Source: Dactylosporangium vinaceum
GTDB taxonomy: Bacteria > Actinomycetota > Actinomycetes > Mycobacteriales > Micromonosporaceae
NCBI RefSeq assembly: GCF_019904175.1
Contig: NZ_CP061913.1
Span: forward strand, 11,718,001-11,782,000
Length of the DNA stretch: 64,000 nucleotides
Direction of reading: 5' to 3'
Under the pieces are notes generated by a model that had not been told where the DNA came from, ran no database searches, and saw nothing but the letters and a program-made list of their open reading frames with translations. The translations under genes and the position numbers were made by a program. This document shows positions 42,739 through 51,620 of this stretch, in pieces; position 1 is the stretch's first letter; each line of letters begins with the position of its first letter.

Positions 42739-45700
42739 ATGGTCCGACGGAGATGGGTGCACGCCGCATTGGCGAGCGCACTCCTTCCGCCACTGTTCGT
42801 GCTGGCTTCGGCCAGCCCGGGCGCAGCGGCACCAGTCCCGGAGGAAAACGGCTTCAAGGCCGTGGAAAGTCTCAAGGCGGTCAAGCAGACCTCGGCGGCC
42901 AAGTCGCCGACGAGCCGCATGGCCAAGACCGACCCGAGCCTGCTCAACCGCTCCGACACGGCCAAGGTGTCGATTGCGGTCAAGCTCGACTACGACTCGA
43001 CGGCCACCTATTCCGGCGATATTGCCGGATATGCCGCGACGAGCCCTTCCGTAACCGGGAAGGCACTGTCCGGAAACGCCGACGAAAAGCGCTATGAGAA
43101 CCGAATCGCCGGAATTGAGGACAAGTTCCTCACCGAACTGAAGAAGCAGGTCCCCGACGCGAAGGTCGGCCAGAAGCTGCGCACGGTCTACGGTGGCGTG
43201 GCCCTCACGGTGCCGGCCAACAAGATCGGCGCGATCCTGGCCATCGATAACGTGGTTGCGGTCCAGGCGGACACCGCCCGGCAGCCGCAGACCGACTCCT
43301 CGCCGGCCTTCATCGGCGCGGACAAGGTGTACCCGCAGCTCGGCGGCGCTCCGAACGCCGGCAAGGGCGTCATCTTCGGCTCGATCGACAGTGGCGTCTG
43401 GCCGGAGCACCCGTCCTTCGCCGACAACGGCAACCTCGGCGCACCACCCGCCAAGGCTGACGGCACGCCGCGCGCATGCAACTTCGGCGACAACCCGCTC
43501 ACGCCGGCCGCCGACCCGTTCGTGTGCAACAAGAAGCTCATCGGTGGCCAGGGCTTCCTGGACACCTACAACGCGCAGCAGCCGATCGAGGTCTACGGGT
43601 ACACCGCCCGTGACTCCGACGGCCACGGCACGCACACCGCGTCGACCGCCGCCGGTGACCCGGTCGCCTCGGCGAAGATCTTCGACATCGAGCGCGGGCC
43701 GATCAACGGCATCGCGCCCGGCGCGTGGGTCTCGGTCTACAAGGTCTGTGGCGCCACCGGCTGCTACAGCACCGACTCCGCCGCCGCGGTCGCCCAGGCG
43801 ATCAAGGACGGCGTGAACGTCATCAACTTCTCGATCTCGGGTGGCGCGAGCCCGTACACCGACATCGTGGAGCTGGCGTTCTTCGACGCGTACAAGGCCG
43901 GCGTCTTCGTCGCCGCCTCGGCCGGCAACAGCGGCCCGGGGGCGAGCACGTCCGACCACCTGTCGCCGTGGGTGACCACGGTGGCCGCGTCCACTCAGAC
44001 GCGCGCGTTCCAGTCGACGATCACGCTGAAGTCGTCGGACGGCTCGGGGGCGACCCTGACCGGCACGTCGATCACGCCGGGCATCGCCGCACAGACGCCT
44101 GTCGTGCTCGCCTCGGCGGCTCCGTACAGCGACCCGCTCTGCATCAAGCCGGTTCCGGCCGGCCTGTTCAACGGCAAGATCGTCGCGTGCAAGCGCGGGC
44201 CGAACCGGGTCCTCAAGGGCGTCACGGTCAAGGCCGGCGGCGCGGTCGGCATGATCCTGTACAACGACCCGGCGGCCGAGACACTGAGCGACAGCCACTG
44301 GCTGCCGGCGGTGCACCTGGCCGACGGCAAGCCGTTCCTGAACTACGTGGGTGCTCACCCGAACGTCACGGCGAGCTTCACGCAGGGCGTCAAGGCCACG
44401 CAGCAGGGTGACGTGATGGCGAGCTTCTCGTCGCGCGGCCCCGGCGGCAACTTCATCAAGCCCGACATCACCGCGCCCGGCACGCAGATCCTGGCCGGCA
44501 ACACGCCGACCCCGGACGACGTCGCCGTCGGCCCGCCCGGACAGTACTTCCAGGCGATCGCCGGCACCTCGATGTCCTCGCCGCACATCGCCGGCTCGGC
44601 GATCCTGGAGAAGGCGCTGAACCCGGCCTTCACCCCGGGTCAGATCAAGTCGGCGATGATGACCACGGCCACCACCAAGGTCCTCAAGGAGGACGGGGTG
44701 ACCCCGGCCGACCCGTTCGACCTCGGTGCCGGCCGCGTCCAGGTCAACCTGGCCGCGACCCCCGGCCTGACGTTCGACGAGACGGCCGACCGGATGTTCG
44801 CCCTCGGCAACGACCCGGTCAACGCGGTGCAGATCAACCTGCCGTCGGTGAACGCGCCGGTCATGCCCGGCAAGCTCACGGCGGTGCGGACCGCGAAGAA
44901 CGTCACGAACAAGACGCTTGTGTACCGCGTTGAGACGACGTCGCCCAGCGGCTCGTCGATCACGGCGACCCCGGCCCTGTTCTCGGTCGCGCCGGGCAAG
45001 AGCCAGCAGGTGAGCATCACCATCAAGTCGAACGCCACCCAGGGCCAGTACTTCGGCGAGGTCCGCCTCGTCCCGGTCACCGGCGGCGTCCCGACGCTCC
45101 ACCTGCCCGTCGCGTTCGTGCCCAAGCAGGGCGACGTGAAGGTCACCCAGACCTGCACGCCGACCCAGATCGGTCTCCTGCAGACCAGCAAGTGCACGGT
45201 CACCGCGACCAACGGCACCTTCAACGACACCACGGCGGACTTCACCACCACGACGTCGCTGAACCTCCCGGTCGCGGGAGCCACGGGCGCCTCGGTGGTC
45301 AACCCGTTCAAGGTGGAGAAGAAGGGCGCGGCACTGGCCGGGGCGGTTCCCGGCACGCCGTCACTGACGCCGGGCACCATCGCCGGCTACCTCCCGCTGT
45401 CGGCGTTCGGGATCAGCCCGACCGCGATCGGCGACGAGGACCTGACGACGTTCAACGTGCCCGCGTTCATCTACAACGGCATCACGTACACGTCGATCAC
45501 CGTCGACTCCAACGGGTACCTGTACCCGGGCAGTGATGATGCGAACGAGAACAACAACTGCTGCAGCATCACCCCGATCCCGGACCCGGCGAAGCCGAAC
45601 AACGTGCTGGCTCCGTTCTGGACTGACCTCAACGGCACCGGCCGCAACGGCCTGTACGTCGGCACCCTGACCGACGGCGTCAACACCTGGATCGTGGCCG

Positions 45701-46089
45701 AGTGGGACGTGGTCGACTTCGGCACCACGAACGCCCGGCACTTCCAGGTGTGGCTCGGCACCAACGGCGTCCAGGACATCGTGTTCGCCTACGACCCGGC
45801 CTCCATCACCACCCTGCCGGCCGGGCAGGACATGGTGGTCGGCGCCGAGAACCTCAACGGCACCGGCGGCCAGGGCCTGCCGGTCAACACCCTGCCGACC
45901 GAGGACCTGCGCGTCGTCAGCACCGACCCGGTGCCCGGCGCGTCGGTCTCCTACACGGTGACGGTGTTCGGCCTGCTACCCGGCAACGGTGAGGTGACGT
46001 CGTCCGTCAGCTCGCCCGCGGTACCGGGCACGACGGTCGTCAAGAGCACCATCACCGTCAGCAACAAGCTCAACCACATCGGCACCTGA
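42739..46089 (+). CDS. Large secreted subtilisin-family (S8) serine protease
   Basis: An 1116-residue exported protease starting at ATG 42739 after AAGGGGGG. A signal peptide (1-31) and an I9-type inhibitor propeptide (about 70-180) precede the S8 domain. Catalytic residues are D217 (GSIDSGVWPEHPSF), H296 (DGHGTHTAST) and S611 (GTSMSSPHIAGSA). A PA domain is inserted at about 455-520, as in plant-type subtilases and streptococcal C5a peptidase. Fn3-like beta modules fill the C-terminal 450 residues, with a late Asn/Cys-rich patch (ENNNCCSITPIPDP). It digests proteins outside the cell. Cleavage of the propeptide by the enzyme itself is expected from the family. Confidence 0.94.
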   Translation: MVRRRWVHAALASALLPPLFVLASASPGAAAPVPEENGFKAVESLKAVKQTSAAKSPTSRMAKTDPSLLNRSDTAKVSIAVKLDYDSTATYSGDIAGYAATSPSVTGKALSGNADEKRYENRIAGIEDKFLTELKKQVPDAKVGQKLRTVYGGVALTVPANKIGAILAIDNVVAVQADTARQPQTDSSPAFIGADKVYPQLGGAPNAGKGVIFGSIDSGVWPEHPSFADNGNLGAPPAKADGTPRACNFGDNPLTPAADPFVCNKKLIGGQGFLDTYNAQQPIEVYGYTARDSDGHGTHTASTAAGDPVASAKIFDIERGPINGIAPGAWVSVYKVCGATGCYSTDSAAAVAQAIKDGVNVINFSISGGASPYTDIVELAFFDAYKAGVFVAASAGNSGPGASTSDHLSPWVTTVAASTQTRAFQSTITLKSSDGSGATLTGTSITPGIAAQTPVVLASAAPYSDPLCIKPVPAGLFNGKIVACKRGPNRVLKGVTVKAGGAVGMILYNDPAAETLSDSHWLPAVHLADGKPFLNYVGAHPNVTASFTQGVKATQQGDVMASFSSRGPGGNFIKPDITAPGTQILAGNTPTPDDVAVGPPGQYFQAIAGTSMSSPHIAGSAILEKALNPAFTPGQIKSAMMTTATTKVLKEDGVTPADPFDLGAGRVQVNLAATPGLTFDETADRMFALGNDPVNAVQINLPSVNAPVMPGKLTAVRTAKNVTNKTLVYRVETTSPSGSSITATPALFSVAPGKSQQVSITIKSNATQGQYFGEVRLVPVTGGVPTLHLPVAFVPKQGDVKVTQTCTPTQIGLLQTSKCTVTATNGTFNDTTADFTTTTSLNLPVAGATGASVVNPFKVEKKGAALAGAVPGTPSLTPGTIAGYLPLSAFGISPTAIGDEDLTTFNVPAFIYNGITYTSITVDSNGYLYPGSDDANENNNCCSITPIPDPAKPNNVLAPFWTDLNGTGRNGLYVGTLTDGVNTWIVAEWDVVDFGTTNARHFQVWLGTNGVQDIVFAYDPASITTLPAGQDMVVGAENLNGTGGQGLPVNTLPTEDLRVVSTDPVPGASVSYTVTVFGLLPGNGEVTSSVSSPAVPGTTVVKSTITVSNKLNHIGT

Positions 46090-46107
46090 TCCAAGTTGCT
46101 CACAAAG

Positions 46108-46142
46108 CGGCCGGCCCTCTTGCACAAGGGGGCCGGCCGTTT
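46108..46142 (+). terminator. Terminator of the subtilase gene
   Basis: CGGCCGGCCC (46108-46117) pairs with GGGCCGGCCG (46130-46139), followed by TTT. It lies 19 bases after the protease stop and just ahead of the MaoC gene. Confidence 0.8.
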
Positions 46143-46155
46143 GAGGATCAGGACC

Positions 46156-46611
46156 ATGCGGACCTTTGCGAGCGCGGAAGAACTGCTGGCCGCGGTCGGC
46201 GAGCACCTCGGCTACAGCGAGTGGGAAGAAGTCACCCAGGAGCGCGTCGACCTCTTCGCCGAGGCGACGGGCGACCACCAGTGGATCCACGTCGACCCGG
46301 CCAGAGCCGCCGCGGGCCCGTTCGGCACGACGATCGCCCACGGCTTCCTGACGCTTTCCCTGCTGCCCACCCTTACCGCGCAGATCTACCGCGTGGAAGG
46401 CATCCGCATGGGCATCAACTACGGCCTGGACCTGGTCCGCTTCCCGGCCCCCCTGCCGACGGGCTCGAAGGTCCGCGCGGGCCTCGAGCTCCTCGCGGCC
46501 GATGACAAGGGCGAGGGCTGGCTCCAGCTGAAGAACCGCGTCACCATCGAGCGCGAGGGCCACGAGAAGCCCGTCTGCGTAGCGGAGTCCCTCACCCGGA
46601 TCCTGGTCTGA
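46156..46611 (+). CDS. MaoC-family enoyl-CoA hydratase/dehydratase
   Basis: A 151-residue hot-dog-fold enzyme starting at ATG 46156. ATGDHQWIHVDPARAAAGPFGTTIAHGFLTLSL contains the hydratase-2 motif with the catalytic Asp and His (D...H...GPFGTTIAHG). It resembles NodN/Rv3389-type (R)-specific hydratases that add water to trans-2-enoyl-CoA. It faces three reverse-strand genes for acyl-CoA oxidation, so it probably works in the same beta-oxidation route. Its last 13 bases, including the stop, are duplicated eight bases downstream. Confidence 0.88.
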   Translation: MRTFASAEELLAAVGEHLGYSEWEEVTQERVDLFAEATGDHQWIHVDPARAAAGPFGTTIAHGFLTLSLLPTLTAQIYRVEGIRMGINYGLDLVRFPAPLPTGSKVRAGLELLAADDKGEGWLQLKNRVTIEREGHEKPVCVAESLTRILV

Positions 46612-46631
46612 GCACCGCGATCCTGGTCTGA
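46599..46631. repeat. 13-bp duplication containing the MaoC stop codon
   Basis: GATCCTGGTCTGA occurs at 46599-46611, where it is the end of the gene, and again at 46619-46631 (20-bp period). Confidence 0.85.
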
Positions 46632-46636
46632 ACGCC

Positions 46637-46673
46637 GCCCGCCCGCCCGACGCGCGCGTGGCGGCGGGCGGGC
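46637..46673. terminator. Hairpin between convergent fatty-acid genes
   Basis: GCCCGCCCGCC (46637-46647) pairs with GGCGGGCGGGC (46663-46673) over 15 bases, between the MaoC and acyl-CoA dehydrogenase stops. Confidence 0.65.
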
Positions 46674-46685
46674 GTTCGCACCGCA

Positions 46686-47723
46686 TCAGCCCGGCAGGTT
46701 CACCAGGCCGGCCAGCCGCGCCCGGTGCTGGGCCACGGACCCTAGAGCGACCGCGTTCGCCCGGGCCCGCTTCAGGTACCAGTGCGCCGGATGCTCCCAC
46801 GTGAACCCGATCCCGCCGTGCAGCTGCACGCACTCCTCCGCCGCCTTCACCGCGACCGGTGAGCAGAACGCCTGGGCCAGGGAGGCGGCCACCGGCAGGT
46901 CGGGGTCGTCGGCGGCCAGGCAGTCGGCGGCGTAGCGGGCGACCGCGCGCGCCTCGGTCACCGCGATCCACAGGTCGGCCAGCCGGTGCTTGACCGCCTG
47001 GTAGGAGCCGATGGCCCGGGCGAACTGGCGCCGGGTCTTCGCGTACTGCACCGTCGTCGTCAAGCACCACTCGGCAATGCCCAGCTGCTCCGAGGCCAGC
47101 ATCGCCGCACCCGCCAGCAGCGCCCGCTCCACCAGCGGCCCCGCGTCCGCCGCGACAAGCCGGCCCGCAGCGCCGTCGAATGAGAGGTCCGCCACCGGCC
47201 GCGTCAGGTCGAGCGACACCACTGGCGTGCGTGCGGCACCCTCGACCGCGAACAGCCCCGCGTCCGTCGGGACCAGGAAGACGTCGGCCGTCAGCGCATC
47301 CGCGACCGTCGTCACCGAGCCGACGAGATCCCCACTCACAGTCCATTGTGGACTATCCCAGGTGGACAGGGGCACGGCCAGCGTCGCCGTCCGGGTGCCG
47401 GCGGCCAGCTCCGGCAGCAGCGGGTCGTCGGCGGGCAGCGCGGCCGTGGCCAGCACCGCGCTGCCCAGGAACGGGACAGGCGCGGCGAAGCGGCCCAGCT
47501 CCTCCATGACCACTGCCGTCTCCCGCCACGAGGCACCGGCGCCGCCGGCCGACTCCGGCACCGGCAGGCCGGCGAAGCCCAGGTCGGCGGCGAGCGTGCG
47601 CCACAGCTTGAGGTCGACGGGGTCCGCGGTCTCCAGGCGCGACAGGTCCACCCGGTCGGACAGCAGGGACCGGATCGACGATCGGAGCTCTTCCTCGATC
47701 GCGGAGTACAGGAGATCTGTCAT
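46686..47723 (-). CDS. Acyl-CoA dehydrogenase, second subunit type
   Basis: A 345-residue flavoenzyme starting at ATG 47723, overlapping the stop of the upstream dehydrogenase by four bases. Fold signatures of the family are present: GLPVPESAGGAGASWRETAVVMEELG at the N-terminal domain and QYAKTRRQFARAIGSYQAVKHRLADL and ECVQLHGGIGFTWEHPAHWYLKRA in the C-terminal domain. The middle beta domain is short and poorly conserved, and no clear catalytic Glu is evident. It is probably one half of a heterotetrameric FadE-type pair with the upstream gene, as known for mycobacterial cholesterol and steroid side-chain dehydrogenases. Confidence 0.9.
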   Translation of the reverse strand: MTDLLYSAIEEELRSSIRSLLSDRVDLSRLETADPVDLKLWRTLAADLGFAGLPVPESAGGAGASWRETAVVMEELGRFAAPVPFLGSAVLATAALPADDPLLPELAAGTRTATLAVPLSTWDSPQWTVSGDLVGSVTTVADALTADVFLVPTDAGLFAVEGAARTPVVSLDLTRPVADLSFDGAAGRLVAADAGPLVERALLAGAAMLASEQLGIAEWCLTTTVQYAKTRRQFARAIGSYQAVKHRLADLWIAVTEARAVARYAADCLAADDPDLPVAASLAQAFCSPVAVKAAEECVQLHGGIGFTWEHPAHWYLKRARANAVALGSVAQHRARLAGLVNLPG

Positions 47724-48883
47724 TTCGGAAGGTCCTTCCAGGCGACGTCCTTGTCGGCCCGCTGCTCCGGTGGCAGGCCCAGCACCCGTTCGGCCACGAT
47801 GTTGCGCAGGATCTCCGAGGTGCCGCCCTCGATCGAGTTGCCCTTCGCGCGCAGGTAGCGGTAGCCGGCGGTACGGCCGGCGAAGTCGACCTGGAGCGGG
47901 CGGCGCAGCGTCCACTCGTCGTGGCGCAGGCCCTCCTCGCCGAGCAGGTCCAGCTCCAGCGCCGAGATCTCCTGGTTGAGCCGGGCGAAGAGCAGCTTCG
48001 ACGCCGAGCCCTCGGGGCCGGGCTGGCCGGCCGCGAGCTGCTGGCGGAGGCGTACCCCGGTCAGCCGGGCCGCCTCCGCCTGCACCCACAGATCCATCAG
48101 CACCGCGTGCAGGCCCGGCGAGCGCAGCTCCGGGCGCTCCCGCCACAGGTCGGCGACGATGCCTATCGTGCCGCCCTCGCGCGGGACGGCCTGGCCACCG
48201 ATCGACACGCGCTCGTTCATCAGCGTGGTCTGCGCGACCGCCCAGCCCTCGCCTACCTCACCGAGCCGGTCCGAGTCGGGGATCCGGACGCCGGTGAGGA
48301 AGACCTCGTTGAACTCGGCCTCGCCGGTGATCTGCCGCAGGGGGCGGACCTCCACACCCGCAGCTGTCATGTCCAGTACGAAATAGGTAAGGCCCTTGTG
48401 TTTCGGCACCGCCGGGTCCGTGCGCGCGATGAGGATCGCCCAGCGGGCCTCGTGCGCCATCGACGTCCACACTTTCTGGCCGTCGACCACCCAGTCGTCG
48501 CCGTCGCGGACCGCCCGCGTGGCCAGACCGGCGAGGTCGGAGCCGGCGCCGGGCTCGCTGAACAGCTGGCACCACACCTCCTCGCCGGTCCACAGCGGGC
48601 GCAGCCAGCGCTGCCGCTGCTCGTCGGTGCCGTGGCGCAGGATCGTCGGCGCGGCCATGCCCAGGCCGATGCCGATGCGGCGCGGGTTGTTGTCGGGCGC
48701 GCCGGCGTCGGCGAAGACCTGGTCGACCTCGACCTGCTCGGCCCGGGTGAGGCCGCGCCCGCCCAGGCCGGGCGGGTACTGCACCCAGGCCAGCCCCGCG
48801 TCGAAGCGGGCCCGCAGGAACTCCAACGGGTCGGTGAAGGAGTGGGCGGCCAGGAACTCCCGGGCCAGGTCCGCTGTACTCAC
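47720..48883 (-). CDS. Acyl-CoA dehydrogenase, first subunit type
   Basis: A 387-residue flavoenzyme. The GTG start at 48883 follows GGGAG. WCQLFSEPGAGSDLAGLATRAVRDGDDWVVDGQKVWTS is the acyl-CoA dehydrogenase flavin/substrate signature, and KGNSIEGGTSEILRNIVAERVLGLP is the C-terminal FAD-binding motif. It removes two hydrogens from an acyl-CoA to give the 2-enoyl-CoA. It is translationally coupled to the next dehydrogenase, and follows the SDR gene by 12 bases. The side chain or chain length it prefers cannot be read from sequence. Confidence 0.92.
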   Translation of the reverse strand: MSTADLAREFLAAHSFTDPLEFLRARFDAGLAWVQYPPGLGGRGLTRAEQVEVDQVFADAGAPDNNPRRIGIGLGMAAPTILRHGTDEQRQRWLRPLWTGEEVWCQLFSEPGAGSDLAGLATRAVRDGDDWVVDGQKVWTSMAHEARWAILIARTDPAVPKHKGLTYFVLDMTAAGVEVRPLRQITGEAEFNEVFLTGVRIPDSDRLGEVGEGWAVAQTTLMNERVSIGGQAVPREGGTIGIVADLWRERPELRSPGLHAVLMDLWVQAEAARLTGVRLRQQLAAGQPGPEGSASKLLFARLNQEISALELDLLGEEGLRHDEWTLRRPLQVDFAGRTAGYRYLRAKGNSIEGGTSEILRNIVAERVLGLPPEQRADKDVAWKDLPK

Positions 48884-48895
48884 AAGAAGAGCTCC

Positions 48896-49660
48896 CTAGT
48901 TCAGTGGCCCGCCGGCCACGTAGATGACCTGGCCGGACACGAACCCGGCACCGTCGCTGACGAGGAACGAGATCGTGTGCGCGATGTCGTCGGGCGTGCC
49001 GACCCGGCGGACCGGGATCTGCTCGGCCGCGCCCTTCTGGAACGTCTCGAAATCGATCTTCATGCGGGCCGCCGTCGCCGCCGTCATGTCGGTGGCGATG
49101 AAGCCGGGCGCCACCGCGTTGGCCGTCACGCCGAACGGGCCGAGCTCGATCGCCAGGGTCTTCGTGAAGCCCTGCAGGCCGGCCTTGGCCGCGGAGTAGT
49201 TGACCTGGCCGCGGTTGCCCAGCGCCGAGGAGGAGGACAGGTTGACGATCCGGCCCCACCTGGCCTGCGTCATGTGGGCCTGGGCGGCCCGGCTCATGAG
49301 AAAGGCCCCGCGCAGGTGCACGCCGATGACGGCGTCCCAGTCGCCGTCGGTCATCTTGAAGAGCAGGTTGTCGCGGATGATGCCCGCGTTGTTCACCAGC
49401 ACGACGGGCGGGCCGAGCTCGGCCGCGGTGCGCTCGACGGCCGCGGCGACGTGCTCGGCGTCGGCGACGTCGGCGCCCACGGCGATCGCCCGGCCCCCGG
49501 CCGCGGTGATCTGCTCGACGGTGTCCTTGCAGGCGCTCTCGTCCAGGTCGAGCACGGCGACGGCGTGCCCGTCGGCGGCGAGGCGGATGGCGGTGGCGGC
49601 TCCGATGCCGCGCGCGGCGCCCGTGACGATGGCGACGCGATTCAGGTCAGAAGAGGTCAC
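48896..49660 (-). CDS. Short-chain dehydrogenase/reductase (FabG-like 3-hydroxyacyl type)
   Basis: A 254-residue NAD(P)-dependent enzyme. The GTG start at 49660 follows CGGAG. The Rossmann motif is VTGAARGIGAATAIRLA, the NNAG motif is VLVNNAGIIRD, and the catalytic Ser-Tyr-Lys is in VNLSSSSALGNRGQVNYSAAKAG. It probably oxidises a 3-hydroxyacyl-CoA or a similar alcohol within the oxidation route of the two following dehydrogenases and the convergent MaoC hydratase. It is the first gene of that operon. Confidence 0.9.
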   Translation of the reverse strand: MTSSDLNRVAIVTGAARGIGAATAIRLAADGHAVAVLDLDESACKDTVEQITAAGGRAIAVGADVADAEHVAAAVERTAAELGPPVVLVNNAGIIRDNLLFKMTDGDWDAVIGVHLRGAFLMSRAAQAHMTQARWGRIVNLSSSSALGNRGQVNYSAAKAGLQGFTKTLAIELGPFGVTANAVAPGFIATDMTAATAARMKIDFETFQKGAAEQIPVRRVGTPDDIAHTISFLVSDGAGFVSGQVIYVAGGPLN

Positions 49661-49828
49661 GTCTCCGATCCTCGCGCGTGAGACAGGGTCTCGAAAAGTA
49701 TGCACTAGGAGTGCACATTTCCCAAGGCGGAAAAATCCCGGTTTCGGCGCGGGAACCGTTCAGGTGCGGCACGGTTGCGCCGATGTTCGTGGCGTCGCAC
49801 GGATGAGACAGCACAACGGGGGGCACGG

Positions 49829-50809
49829 ATGAACGGCAAGACGATGACGAAGGCGCTCACGATCGCCGGCCTGGCCGGTGTCGCCGGCCTCACCACCCTC
49901 CTGAGCGGCACCGCCGCCCACGCCGCCACCGGCGACGAGACAGTCGCCTACGTCCGCGCCGGCGTCATCTACCGCAGCACCGGCGGGACCGAGGTCCGGC
50001 TCACCGCGACCGACGGCAACGCCCGCCCGCGGTACTCCCCGGACGGCACCCGGCTGGCCTACCTGCACGGCGGCACGGTGTGGGTGATGGGCGCCAACGG
50101 CGAGAACCAGCACCAGGTCAGCAACCGCCCGGCCGGCGGCGCGTCCTGGTCGCCCGACGGCCGCTGGATCGCCTTCGCCGCGCTGTCGTGCACCGGCGGC
50201 CCCGGGGTCTTCCGCGTCGCCGCCGACGGCACCACCGGCGACGAGCCGCTGTTCCCGCAGAGCTGCCGCGACCAGGCCGCCCCGGCGGTGGCCCCGGTCG
50301 AGTCGGCCCCGGCTCCGACCAGCACCCCGACCGACGCCCCGGCCGCCGGCCTGGCCGACCGCCTCCGCACCGACGACGCCGTGGCCTGGTCCCCGGACGG
50401 CACCCAGATCGCCTTCCGCGGCGGTGAGTGCGAGAGCATCGCCGACGCCTGCCTCAGCATCGGCACCGTCGCGACCGGCGGCGAGCGCGCCATCGACGTC
50501 TACGGCGGCGGCGGCAACGGCGCCAGCGGCTTCGGCGTGGTGCCGGCCTGGAGCACCGACGGCAAGAAGGTCGCGTGGACGAGCTACGACACCGAGGGCA
50601 AGGCCGTCTCGATCACCGAGGCCGACGCGACGGGCGCGAACCGCCACCAGGTGGGCAAGGCCGACGACCGCGAGATGGTCTACGCGGGCACCGCCAAGGG
50701 CATCCTGACCGCCGCGTACAACGGCCACTCCTGGATCACCGCCGTCAACCTGGCCACCGGCCGGCGCACCCCGCTCCACCAGGGCTCGCAGCCGACCGTC
50801 GCGCCCTGA
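49829..50809 (+). CDS. Secreted WD40-like (TolB-type) beta-propeller protein
   Basis: A 326-residue exported protein starting at ATG 49829 after ACGGGGGGCACGG. A signal peptide ends near AAHAATGD. Several PD40/TolB-like blades are visible: RPRYSPDGTRLAYLHGG, GGASWSPDGRWIAFAALS, AVAWSPDGTQIAFRGG and PAWSTDGKKVAWTSYD. A Pro/Thr/Ala-rich insertion lies between blades 3 and 4 (about 155-180). It likely binds a partner protein or sugar outside the membrane; no enzyme motif is seen. Confidence 0.85.
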   Translation: MNGKTMTKALTIAGLAGVAGLTTLLSGTAAHAATGDETVAYVRAGVIYRSTGGTEVRLTATDGNARPRYSPDGTRLAYLHGGTVWVMGANGENQHQVSNRPAGGASWSPDGRWIAFAALSCTGGPGVFRVAADGTTGDEPLFPQSCRDQAAPAVAPVESAPAPTSTPTDAPAAGLADRLRTDDAVAWSPDGTQIAFRGGECESIADACLSIGTVATGGERAIDVYGGGGNGASGFGVVPAWSTDGKKVAWTSYDTEGKAVSITEADATGANRHQVGKADDREMVYAGTAKGILTAAYNGHSWITAVNLATGRRTPLHQGSQPTVAP

Positions 50810-50826
50810 TGCCGCTCACGCCGGCC

Positions 50827-50862
50827 CGGATATGTCGGGCGCTGCGCGTCGCGACATATCCG
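50827..50862. repeat. Perfect 11-bp inverted repeat downstream of the propeller gene
   Basis: CGGATATGTCG (50827-50837) and CGACATATCCG (50852-50862) flank 14 GC-rich bases. It may be a terminator without a T run, or a regulator site because of the AT-rich core of each arm. Confidence 0.7.
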
Positions 50863-50894
50863 ACTTATACCCCGACAGCCGCTACCACATGATG

Positions 50895-50940
50895 AATGCG
50901 GAGAAGTCATGACGCGTGAGCGCCGTGAGTTCTCCGCATT
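50895..50940. repeat. Perfect 11-bp inverted repeat upstream of the lipoprotein gene
   Basis: AATGCGGAGAA (50895-50905) and TTCTCCGCATT (50930-50940) flank 24 bases that contain the smaller palindrome GTCATGAC. It ends 31 bases before the lipoprotein start at 50972, so it could control that operon. Confidence 0.7.
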
Positions 50941-50971
50941 TATCGTATTTGTGGGGTTTACACCAAGCATC

Positions 50972-51616
50972 ATGACGACTATGAGCCACAGGTGGTTTCC
51001 TTCCGTATTACTTTGTGCCGCTGCACTCGTCGGCGGCTGCGGCGGCACCGGAGACCCCACGCCCGCCCCGAGCGCCGCGGAACCACCGGAAACCCTGCTG
51101 ACCGCCAAAGATCTTCCTGGTGGGTACTCCCCCAGCCCACCCGATGCGACGCCCGAGGTCACGGTGGCCAGCAGCGCCAGCGTCGCCGGGTGCGACGAGG
51201 TCCTCGACTACTTCCGTGACGGTGGCCCCGCCCCCGGTGCCAAGCAGGCGCGGTTCGAGGCCGGCGGGACCGGGCCGTTCCTGGCCGAGAGCCTGAGCAC
51301 GCAGGCGCCGGCGCTGGCCGAGCGGGCCGGGCCGTGCCGCAGCTTCACCGACACCGACGGGGAGGGCGCCACGACGAGCGTCAGCGTCGCCCCGGTCACC
51401 GACTTCCCGAGCCTCGGCGCAGACGAGCACGTGTTCACGATGACGGCCGGCGGCGGCACCGGAGACGATGCCTACGCCATGAGCGGCTACCTGGTCGAGG
51501 TCCGGGTCGGCGCGCTGACCTGCACAATCGTGCACTTCGGGCAGCTCGGGGTCGACCGCGCCGAGACCGAGTCGATCGCCCGGGCGGCGGTGGAGAAGAT
51601 CAGGCGACAAAGATAG
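50972..51616 (+). CDS. Lipoprotein of unknown function
   Basis: About 214 residues from ATG 50972 (ATG 50981 is an alternative). The signal peptide ends in the lipobox ALVGGC, so the protein should sit on the outer face of the membrane. After a Pro/Ala linker, the domain begins LLTAKDLPGGYSP, a pattern seen in PknH-sensor-like actinobacterial lipoproteins. Two Cys pairs (GCDEV, PCRSF, LTCTIV) could form disulfides. Four bases separate it from the endonuclease/phosphatase gene. No strong ribosome site is seen. Confidence 0.75.
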   Translation: MTTMSHRWFPSVLLCAAALVGGCGGTGDPTPAPSAAEPPETLLTAKDLPGGYSPSPPDATPEVTVASSASVAGCDEVLDYFRDGGPAPGAKQARFEAGGTGPFLAESLSTQAPALAERAGPCRSFTDTDGEGATTSVSVAPVTDFPSLGADEHVFTMTAGGGTGDDAYAMSGYLVEVRVGALTCTIVHFGQLGVDRAETESIARAAVEKIRRQR

Positions 51617-51620
51617 AGGC

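Noticed and set aside
42712..45102. A 796-codon reverse frame
   Set aside because: Antisense to the subtilase, whose catalytic triad and signal peptide are clear; no domain recognised on this strand.
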